Source of the DNA: Chloroflexota bacterium
GTDB lineage: Bacteria; Chloroflexota; UBA6077; JACCZL01
Length of the DNA: 5,343 nucleotides
NCBI GenBank assembly: GCA_013695975.1
Contig: JACCZL010000249.1
Location: 1-5,343 of the forward strand
Direction of reading: 5' to 3'
The translations under genes were made by a program, and so were the position numbers. Numbering within the stretch: position 1 is the stretch's first letter; every line of letters starts with the position of its first letter. The notes beneath the pieces are model-generated. The model saw only the letters and a list, made by a program, of their open reading frames with translations, was not told the origin of the DNA and made no database searches. Shown here piece after piece: positions 1 through 5,343 of this stretch.

Positions 1-1272
1 GGTCTGGCGTCGGTGGTGTTGCTAGGGCTCAGCCCGACCTACCTCGAGGGGTCGCGGCTGGCGCTCGCCGAGGTCCCGACAATCGCCCCCGCCCTGCTGG
101 CCATCGGCGCCGCCCTGGCGTACCGCTGCTCGGGCCGCCTGGGCTGGCTGTACGCCTCGGCCGCGCTCTGTGCCCTCGCACTGCTGATCAAGCCGATGGT
201 CCTACACCTGGGCGCGCCGCTGCTGGCGATCATGGTCACTCCAGCCTGGCCGGCACAGATGGAGTCCGGTGCGTGGGTAGGGGCGGTTCGCGAACCGCCC
301 CTGCAGCCTTCGACGCGGACCCGAGGCGCCGCGGTTAATCTCCTGCACTACGGCGCGATCGTCCTCGGACTCTGTGCCCTGATCGTCGGGGTGCGCGGCC
401 CCGCTCAGGTCTGGGAGAACCTCGGGGCCTATCGGGCGGGTGTCGGCGGCCGCCCTGGAAGCGAGTGGGCCGGTAACCTGCGCCTGGTTGGGAACGTCCT
501 GAGCCAGGAGCGGGTCGGGCTGTTCGCCCTGGCCGTCGTCGGCGCCCTGCTCGGGCTCTGGCGCCGGCCAACCCAGACCGTGGCGATCGTCTTCTGGGCC
601 GCGGCGATCCTCGCGATGTTCTCCCTCTATGGCGACCTCGCGGACAAGCACGTCGTCTACCTGGTGCCGCCGCTGGCCTTGCTGGGCGGGATCGGGGTAG
701 GCGTCACCGCGGCTGTCGTATCCAGTGTTGCCGGCCGCATCGTCGGGGCGGTTTGCGAACCGCCCCTACCAGCGACAGCGCGGTTTTCCACGCAACAGGC
801 GACTCCATTCTCGGACCTGTTGACCGCGACGGTCGGACTGACCGCCCTGGCCCTCTATCTGTGGACCGTCCCGGCCATCTACCGCGCGGACCGCTACCTG
901 ATCGTCGAGGCCGAAGCCGTGGCCGAGCGGCGCCGGGACCTGCCGGCCGAGCTCGACATGGCCGAGGTGATGCGGACGGCGGCCGGGCCGTCCGACTGGG
1001 TCCTCTCCGACAATCCGAGCGCCGCCTTCCGCGCCCGTCGGCTGGTGATCCCCTCGCTCGTCGACACCTCCGGCACGCGGGTCGATGCCGGCTCGCTCAC
1101 CGACGCGCAGGCGATAGACGCGGTCGAGCGCTACCGGCCGGCCGTCATCGTGACCTGGGCGCGCCGCCTCGGCCGCCTCGACGCATTGACCCGCTGGCTC
1201 CCGGAGCACGGCTACCGCCTCGACCGAACCTACGACAACGGCTGGAAGCTGTACGTTCGGAGTGGGCAGTAG
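1..1272 (+). CDS. GT39/PMT-2-like polytopic membrane glycosyltransferase, 5' partial
   Basis: The frame is open from the first base (G-L-A-S-V-V-L-L-G-L-S-P), so the GTG at 13 is probably internal and the N-terminus with the expected catalytic Asp/Glu loop lies upstream of the window. Numbering from that GTG, the segment SPTYLEGSRLALAEVP (7-22) followed by hydrophobic stretches at about 23-38 and 45-75 (with LLIKP at 57-61) is typical of GT39-like GT-C enzymes. These move sugars from polyprenyl-phosphate carriers outside the membrane. Further hydrophobic stretches lie at about 110-127, 168-183, 188-206, 213-240 and 268-288. KHVVYLVPPLALLGG (212-226) fits the His-containing segment common before a late membrane helix. 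Residues 290-419 form a soluble, probably extracytoplasmic tail. Two hydrophilic loops (about 76-108 and 242-268) contain near-identical palindromes that look like in-frame insertions. The gene ends with TAG and faces the 1447-3357 gene. The family is fairly sure; substrate and acceptor are unknown. Confidence 0.85.
   Translation, partial: GLASVVLLGLSPTYLEGSRLALAEVPTIAPALLAIGAALAYRCSGRLGWLYASAALCALALLIKPMVLHLGAPLLAIMVTPAWPAQMESGAWVGAVREPPLQPSTRTRGAAVNLLHYGAIVLGLCALIVGVRGPAQVWENLGAYRAGVGGRPGSEWAGNLRLVGNVLSQERVGLFALAVVGALLGLWRRPTQTVAIVFWAAAILAMFSLYGDLADKHVVYLVPPLALLGGIGVGVTAAVVSSVAGRIVGAVCEPPLPATARFSTQQATPFSDLLTATVGLTALALYLWTVPAIYRADRYLIVEAEAVAERRRDLPAELDMAEVMRTAAGPSDWVLSDNPSAAFRARRLVIPSLVDTSGTRVDAGSLTDAQAIDAVERYRPAVIVTWARRLGRLDALTRWLPEHGYRLDRTYDNGWKLYVRSGQ
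279..302. repeat. 24-bp perfect palindrome inside a gene, copy 1
   Basis: The arms AGGGGCGGTTCG (279-290) and CGAACCGCCCCT (291-302) are exact reverse complements with no spacer. It is read in frame as G-A-V-R-E-P-P-L (residues 90-97 of the partial 1-1272 gene), in a polar loop between hydrophobic segments. A 23-base core (280-302) recurs at 745-767 with one difference. I recall such GC-rich palindromes being dispersed in some Chloroflexota genomes, but could not check this. Confidence 0.9.
745..766. repeat. 22-bp near-perfect palindrome inside a gene, copy 2
   Basis: The arms GGGGCGGTT (745-753) and AACCGCCCC (758-766) are exact reverse complements around TGCG, where a C-to-T change relative to copy 1 breaks one pair (754/757). 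It is read in the same codon phase as copy 1, giving G-A-V-C-E-P-P-L at residues 245-252. The codons just downstream (ACA, TTT, CAA, ACT, CCA between about 772 and 810) are unlike the G/C-ending codons around them. The inserted segment may therefore be longer than the palindrome. Confidence 0.88.
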
Positions 1273-1317
1273 GTGGCGAGCGGCATCCCGCGGAGTATCC
1301 TGGACTCCTCATCCGGC

Positions 1318-1371
1318 CAAGGTGATCATCGTTGTACGAACATGCTCATGCGCACAACGATGATCACCTTG
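1318..1371. repeat. 18-bp perfect inverted repeat between convergent genes (possible bidirectional terminator)
   Basis: The left arm CAAGGTGATCATCGTTGT (1318-1335) and right arm ACAACGATGATCACCTTG (1354-1371) are exact reverse complements, separated by 18 bases (1336-1353). It lies between two genes that converge (stops at 1272 and 1447) and would form a strong stem in RNA from either strand, so a shared terminator role is plausible. No T-tract follows the stem on either strand, so it is not a canonical intrinsic terminator. The arms are A/T-richer than the surroundings, so it could instead be a copy of a mobile or repetitive element. Confidence 0.85.
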
Positions 1372-1402
1372 ATCATCTTGGGCACCAGATGATCATCTTG
1401 GG
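1370..1402. repeat. 13-bp direct repeat (TGATCATCTTGGG) with 20-bp period
   Basis: TGATCATCTTGGG occurs at 1370-1382 and again at 1390-1402, starting inside the right arm of the 1318-1371 inverted repeat. The second copy is part of a 12-bp perfect palindrome AGATGATCATCT (1387-1398). With the two stem arms, the six-base palindrome TGATCA occurs four times in about 75 bases (1323, 1361, 1370, 1390). This could be a protein-binding array or the decayed end of a repeat element; the sequence alone does not decide. Confidence 0.85.
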
Positions 1403-1446
1403 GCCAGCCTCCCGCGACCGAACAACGATCCGGGCTCGTCTCCTGC

Positions 1447-3357
1447 CTATTGCCCACTGACCGCGTACACCGTCCACCCCCCCTGCTGGTAGACGATCGG
1501 GAAGCTGAAGTCGCCGGCCCGGGCGGGGACGAAGTGAGTGACGCCGAAGCGGCTGGCGAGGTCGCGGACCCGTTCCTCGGTCAGGCGACGGTACATCGGG
1601 TCGAGCTCCTCGCGGTAGCGGAGGACGTCGCTCACGCCGAGCGCGACGACACGGTCGCGGAACTCGTAGTTGTGCTCGGTGAAGTAGACGGCCTGGTTGG
1701 CCCGCTCACGGACCAGGTACAGGGCGCGGTCGGCGTTCTTGTAGAAGCTCTCGTTGTTCGGCTCACTCGGCAGGATCAGGAACACGCTGTCGACGGGCGT
1801 TGCGGCGCGGGCCCAGGCCTGGAACTCGGCGGCCGCCGAGAGGCCGCCGCGGTGGCGCAGCTCGTACAGCCAATCAGTCGAGCCGCGGACCGCCCACGAC
1901 CCGACCAGGGCGACGGCTAGCCCGGCGGCGACCGCCGCGCGTCCGTCGAGTCGCCCTCGGAGCAGACGCCAGAGCAGCCAGCCCGCCAACAGGGCGGTCG
2001 CCATGCTGGCGGCCCTGACGGCATGGTCGAAGTCGAGCACCCAGACCCGTCGGGTCACCAGCCGAGCGGCACCGAGGCCGACGACCCCGGCGATGGTCAA
2101 CCCCGCGAGGAGCGTCGTCGGGCCGTACCGGAGACGCGGCAGGCCGATCGCCCCGCCCTTTCGCAGCGCCTCGGCCGCCGCTACCAGGGCCACCGTCCAG
2201 AGCCAGATCGGCTCGAGCGGTGTGAAGTCGCTCGGCGCCGCCAGCATCGCCGCCACCAGGACGAGGATCGTCAGGCGGGGCAGGCGCTCGGTCGTCCAGG
2301 CGCAACGCAGGTAGTGGGCGACGTAGATCAGTCCGACCACGTTGACGAGCCAGGCGCTACGTGGGAGCTGAAGCCGCGCGACGAGGGTGCTGATCGGGCC
2401 GCGCAGGGTCAGGTCGATGAAGATGAAGGCGATGACACACAGCAGCGCCACCGCTCCGAAGAGGAGCAGGACGGTGCGACGGTGGCGGTCGCCGCGCACA
2501 GCCAGCATCGCCGTGGCGAGCAGCGCCAGGCCGAACAGGTTGCGCAGCCGCGAGGCCGCCCGATCCCAGTTCACCGCCAGCGAGAGATCGGTGGCCAGCT
2601 CGATCCTGGCAAGCTGGAGCGCCCAGCCGGGCAGGGGGTCGGCGTGCCGGCCAACGGCCCCGATCATCGCGGGGGCGCCGCAGAGGACCATCAACGTGCC
2701 CGCGAGGGCGACAGTGCGGAGGCCGTGGCGGCCTATACCGAGGACGTACACCAGCCCGATCGCCGCCCCCACGTAGGAGCTGGTTGGGGCGTGGACGTTC
2801 AGCGCCAGCCCGGCCAGCGCGCCGGTCAGGGCATGCCGCTCGCGGAGCAGGGCATAGAGTGCCCCGAGCTGGAGCGGCAGCGCCAGGAACGCCGGCGTCA
2901 GTTCGGCAGAGTGGAGGATCGTGCTGCCGACCGTAAGCAGGCGAAAGCCGGCCACGTAGAGTGCCAGGAACAGGACGACGCTCAGCCGGTCGCCGACCAG
3001 CTCGAACCCGATCAGGTACAGCAACGCCAGGCTCGCAACGCAGACGGGCAGATACAGCAGGAACAGGGTCCCCTCGATCGGTAGCCCCGGCAACAGGCCG
3101 ACGATCGCGGCGATAAACTGATAGGTGTAGGCCGCTGGCGTACCGCTGTGGAGGCTGTAGATGAATGGATCGCGGGTGTACAGCTCGGGGTTGACGAACG
3201 ATTTGATGATCGGGATGTCCGACCAGCGCCCGCCCTCGAACCCCCGGAACAGCAGCGACCAGGCCGTCCCCAGCATTCCCAGCAGGACGGCGGCGCGCGC
3301 GCTCAATGCTGACTGGGGCGCGGCGACCGGCTCAGCGCTCAGCGCCAACCTCGACAT
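1447..3357 (-). CDS. Polytopic membrane protein with soluble C-terminal domain, DUF6798-like / GT-C-like
   Basis: The 636-residue reading starts at ATG 3357, which has GGAG seven bases upstream and overlaps the end of the upstream gene by 26 bp. The longer frame from 3471 would overlap by 140 bp and prefix a membrane-less, Arg/Ser/Gly-rich leader, so I rejected it. Hydrophobic segments lie at about 21-37, 79-118, 125-140, 155-170, 177-207, 214-234, 272-286, 294-315, 336-350, 361-373, 383-395, 412-431, 450-466 and 472-489. The first external loop reads SDIPIIKSFVNPELYTRDPF (46-65). Residues 505-636 form a soluble tail that begins AEFQAWARAATPVDSVFLILP and contains RLTEERVRDLASRFGVTHFV (590-609). 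This layout resembles, from memory, the DUF6798 family of bacterial membrane proteins, whose activity is not established. A GT-C sugar transferase or polysaccharide-related role is inferred from the neighbours. The gene ends with TAG. Confidence 0.85.
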   Translation of the reverse strand: MSRLALSAEPVAAPQSALSARAAVLLGMLGTAWSLLFRGFEGGRWSDIPIIKSFVNPELYTRDPFIYSLHSGTPAAYTYQFIAAIVGLLPGLPIEGTLFLLYLPVCVASLALLYLIGFELVGDRLSVVLFLALYVAGFRLLTVGSTILHSAELTPAFLALPLQLGALYALLRERHALTGALAGLALNVHAPTSSYVGAAIGLVYVLGIGRHGLRTVALAGTLMVLCGAPAMIGAVGRHADPLPGWALQLARIELATDLSLAVNWDRAASRLRNLFGLALLATAMLAVRGDRHRRTVLLLFGAVALLCVIAFIFIDLTLRGPISTLVARLQLPRSAWLVNVVGLIYVAHYLRCAWTTERLPRLTILVLVAAMLAAPSDFTPLEPIWLWTVALVAAAEALRKGGAIGLPRLRYGPTTLLAGLTIAGVVGLGAARLVTRRVWVLDFDHAVRAASMATALLAGWLLWRLLRGRLDGRAAVAAGLAVALVGSWAVRGSTDWLYELRHRGGLSAAAEFQAWARAATPVDSVFLILPSEPNNESFYKNADRALYLVRERANQAVYFTEHNYEFRDRVVALGVSDVLRYREELDPMYRRLTEERVRDLASRFGVTHFVPARAGDFSFPIVYQQGGWTVYAVSGQ

Positions 3358-5343
3358 AATCCAGCTCCACCAGGCCAGCCCGCGTCGGCAACGTGGTGGC
3401 AGGCCGCAGCCGGTGGCCCGCGGCCGGCTGCGAGATCCCGACGAGGATCGGGTGCCGGCCTGGTGGTGCATCGGCCGCGATGGCGAGGATCGCGCGCTCG
3501 GCGAATGGCGAGCCGGCCGTCCACTCCCGGGTCGTGGGACTCCTCCTGTCGCAGGCCGGATCGCTCCCGTCGCCGATACTCCGGTCGGCGCCGAGCTGCA
3601 GGTCGAGGCTGTGGCCGCCCGCCGAGGAGATGAGCGGCATCCAGTAGAGCTCCAGGTGGACAGTTCCGCCCGGCCGCTGGTTTTCGCGAGAGAGGCGGTA
3701 GCCTAACAGGCGGACGGCGTCGCCGAATTTCGCCTGGGTGGGCGTGTAGCTCGTCGGGATCGGGCCGCGGCCCCACACGCCCGGGTCGAGCGCCGAGCCG
3801 CTGAGGTGTCGATCGAAGCGCTCCGCGAACGCCTCCGCCGGCCAGACCTCGGGCTCCACGCCGAGTAGAGCTCCATACTCATGGACTCGCAATCGAGGCT
3901 GCCCGCCGACCGTGACGATGCCGGCAATCGGGTATCTGGCCACGACGCGGCCACCGCGCGGCTCGATCTCCTCCTCCGTTCCCTCGGCGACGAAGTAGTA
4001 GCGGGGGTTAGCCGCGCAACGCCAGACGCCGCGGGTGTACCAGTGCGCGACCTGGGGCCGTGCGTTCGAGTCGAACGTTCCGGCCAGGCGACCCTCCTCG
4101 TAGAGCTGGCCGACGGCCTTCCAGCCGGCCTGGTAGGGAAAGCCAAACTTCCCTTTGACCTCCGACTCGTCGGCCACCATCCCGGCGAGCGAGAGATACC
4201 GAAGCGCATCGCGCATGGGACCGGGCGTCGTGAGGAGGTAGAGTGGTATCAGGTAGGCGCCGACCAGCGCGAAGGCGGCGCCGAGGAGTCCCGCCGTCGC
4301 CAGCCGCCAGGCACGGTCGCGCAGTGTCGACCACAGCGCGGAGATCGTCCAGCCGCCCATGAGCGCCAAGCCGGTCGCCGCTACGTGGAAGTGAGTCCCA
4401 GGGTCCTCGGCGATGAAGACGTAGAACAGCAACGGGACGGCGAACCAGACCAGCGCGACCGTCCAGGCCGTGATCGGCGGATGGCCATCGGGAGCCGGCC
4501 GGTGTTGGCGCATTGGTGTGTAGCCTGCCAGGGTCCGATGCCCCAGCACGGCCATCGCCGTACCTAGCCCCACCAGGGCCAAAACCAGGATTGGGTAAAC
4601 CGCTGACGTGTAAAAGGTGGCCGATGCCCACATCGCCCCCAGGTTGTTGTGGAGGCCGACCCCGACGCGGCGCTCGATCCGGTCCTCCGCGAGCTCGAAG
4701 AGAGGGCTCAGTAGGTACGGTCCGAAGAAGAGCAGCAGGAGCGCCAGCCCGACCGCTCCCGCCGCTAGCCAGCCGAGCAGCACCCGCCGCTCGAGCAGCC
4801 CGCGCGGCCCCCGCGCCCAGACCGCCAGCAGGGCGATCGGGGGCAGGCTGAAGACCGCGTCATAGTGGGCCAGGGCAGCGGTCGCCGCGAAGGCGCCGGC
4901 CAGGATCGGCCAGGCCGGCGAGTTGCCAGACCCGGCTCCCCGGTCCGCGGCGAACCCGGGGCTCAAGCCCCGGGCCTGGGAATCCGCGTGGCGGACCGCG
5001 CACCAGATGGCCAGCACCGTCAGGAGGAACACTAGGCTCTGGTACTGGGCGAGGCGGGCGAACGCGATGAGATAGCCGTTGAGGGCCAGGAGCAGGGCGG
5101 CGGCGAGGGCGCCGGGGCGGCCCAGCAGCCGCCGGCTGACGAGGTAGATGCCGGCCAGGCCGGCCACGCTCGCCAGGGCGAAGGGGAGCCGCGCGGACGC
5201 CTCGCTCAGGGTCCCGACCAGGCCATAATGAACGACCGTGACGAGGACCTCGGCGGGACCCTTGCCGTGGTAGAAGAGGGCGTCCGGCGCGTCCTGGAGG
5301 ACGCCGAGGGCGGGCAGAACCACCTTGGTTTCGTCGCCCTGCA
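3332..5343 (-). CDS. GT39-like membrane glycosyltransferase with C-terminal beta-sandwich-like domain, 5' partial
   Basis: The frame is open to the window edge, reading Q-G-D-E-T-K before the GTG at 5323, so that GTG is not the likely start. This G-D-E (5338-5330), followed by LFYHGKGPAEVL (16-27 from the GTG), fits the first external loop of GT39/PMT-type enzymes, where an Asp/Glu acts on a polyprenyl-phosphate sugar. The first membrane segment is therefore outside the window. Next come ASARLPFALASVAGLAGIY (42-60), hydrophobic stretches at about 71-86, 97-109, 138-150, 157-169, 182-206, 237-260, 284-304, 311-331 and 341-365, and LAHYDAVFSLPP (151-162). Residues 367-663 are a large soluble tail. 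Its last 130 residues begin FGDAVRLLGYRLS (533-545) and contain HLELYW (556-561) and PPGRHPILVGI (620-630), a beta-rich pattern I recall at the C-terminus of Chloroflexota GT39 proteins. A palindrome is read in frame in loop 111-137. Acceptor and donor are unknown. It leads a probable two-gene operon. Confidence 0.88.
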   Translation of the reverse strand, partial: QGDETKVVLPALGVLQDAPDALFYHGKGPAEVLVTVVHYGLVGTLSEASARLPFALASVAGLAGIYLVSRRLLGRPGALAAALLLALNGYLIAFARLAQYQSLVFLLTVLAIWCAVRHADSQARGLSPGFAADRGAGSGNSPAWPILAGAFAATAALAHYDAVFSLPPIALLAVWARGPRGLLERRVLLGWLAAGAVGLALLLLFFGPYLLSPLFELAEDRIERRVGVGLHNNLGAMWASATFYTSAVYPILVLALVGLGTAMAVLGHRTLAGYTPMRQHRPAPDGHPPITAWTVALVWFAVPLLFYVFIAEDPGTHFHVAATGLALMGGWTISALWSTLRDRAWRLATAGLLGAAFALVGAYLIPLYLLTTPGPMRDALRYLSLAGMVADESEVKGKFGFPYQAGWKAVGQLYEEGRLAGTFDSNARPQVAHWYTRGVWRCAANPRYYFVAEGTEEEIEPRGGRVVARYPIAGIVTVGGQPRLRVHEYGALLGVEPEVWPAEAFAERFDRHLSGSALDPGVWGRGPIPTSYTPTQAKFGDAVRLLGYRLSRENQRPGGTVHLELYWMPLISSAGGHSLDLQLGADRSIGDGSDPACDRRSPTTREWTAGSPFAERAILAIAADAPPGRHPILVGISQPAAGHRLRPATTLPTRAGLVELDYVEVGAER
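3365..3370 (-). promoter_or_regulatory. Ribosome binding site deciding the start at 3357
   Basis: On the minus strand GTGGAG is followed by seven bases (CTGGATT) and then ATG at 3357-3355. This good Shine-Dalgarno match lies inside the last codons of the upstream gene, whose TGA is at 3334-3332. It supports the shorter 636-residue product and translation coupled to the upstream gene. Confidence 0.7.
4955..4974. repeat. 20-bp GC-rich palindrome inside a gene
   Basis: The arms CCCGGGGCT (4955-4963) and AGCCCCGGG (4966-4974) are exact reverse complements around CA. On the minus strand it codes residues 117-123 (A-R-G-L-S-P-G) of the 3332-5343 gene, inside a Gly/Ser/Ala-rich hydrophilic loop (about 111-137) between two membrane segments. 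The sequence differs from the palindromes at 279 and 745, so it would belong to a second family if mobile. Confidence 0.88.

Noticed and set aside
1292..1308. Small hairpin GGAGT...ACTCC after the first stop codon
   Set aside because: Five-base arms with a seven-base loop and no T-tract are too weak to call a terminator.
753..1325. Plus-strand open frame of 190 codons overlapping the first gene
   Set aside because: It is an alternate frame of the glycosyltransferase gene with an Arg/Pro/Gly-rich product and no domain. The overlapping frame has clear family features.
1318..1402. CRISPR array
   Set aside because: There are only two direct repeat units of 13 bp with a 7-bp gap, far too short and too few for repeat-spacer structure, and no cas-like gene is nearby.
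1825..1840. 16-bp perfect palindrome CTCGGCGGCCGCCGAG
   Set aside because: It codes the ordinary Ala-rich stretch L-S-A-A-A-E, and alternating GCC/GCG-type codons readily give such palindromes in GC-rich DNA. No second copy is visible and there is no extra loop.
2023..3084. Long plus-strand open frame of 353 codons
   Set aside because: It is antisense to the well-supported membrane protein gene. Its product is a low-complexity Gln/Arg/Glu/Asp-rich chain with no recognisable domain, as expected from the reverse of a GC-rich membrane-protein gene.
3358..3471. N-terminal extension of the middle gene to an ATG at 3471
   Set aside because: It would overlap the upstream gene by 140 bp and add an Arg/Ser/Gly-rich leader. 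The ATG at 3357 has a well-placed ribosome binding site and begins a normal N-terminus before the first membrane segment.
3881..4567. Plus-strand open frame of 228 codons
   Set aside because: It is antisense to the GT39-like gene, with an Arg/Gly/Asp-rich product lacking any domain, membrane segment or recognisable motif.

Overview
The window is very GC-rich, with strong G/C preference at third codon positions. It holds three long genes for polytopic membrane proteins of the GT-C / PMT-2 (GT39-like) type. The protein architectures suggest a member of the Chloroflexota, perhaps a Thermomicrobia/Sphaerobacter-like lineage. Those features are GT39 membrane domains with a C-terminal beta-rich domain, a DUF6798-like membrane protein, and short GC-rich palindromes inside genes. 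The assignment rests on recollection of such genomes and was not tested by any search.

Layout: bases 1-1272 (+) carry the 3' part of a GT39-like glycosyltransferase whose N-terminus lies outside the window. Bases 1273-1446 are a convergent intergenic region dominated by an 18-bp perfect inverted repeat and a 13-bp direct repeat built on TGATCATC. Bases 1447-3357 (-) encode a 636-residue membrane protein with a soluble C-terminal domain. Bases 3332-5343 (-) encode a second GT39-like glycosyltransferase with a C-terminal beta-sandwich-like domain, cut at its 5' end by the window edge. The two minus-strand genes overlap by 26 bp and look translationally coupled. No stretch over 300 bases lacks a gene.

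Function: GT39/PMT-type enzymes transfer sugars from polyprenyl-phosphate donors to acceptors on the outer face of the cytoplasmic membrane. Three such proteins side by side suggest a locus for envelope glycan or glycoprotein assembly. No donor, acceptor or product can be named from the sequence.

The least ordinary content is repetitive. Two near-identical copies of one GC-rich palindrome sit in the same reading phase inside the first gene, and an unrelated palindrome sits in frame inside the third. All three fall in hydrophilic loops between membrane segments, which suggests in-frame insertion of small palindromic elements. I saw no defence system, CRISPR array, tRNA, rRNA or transposase gene.
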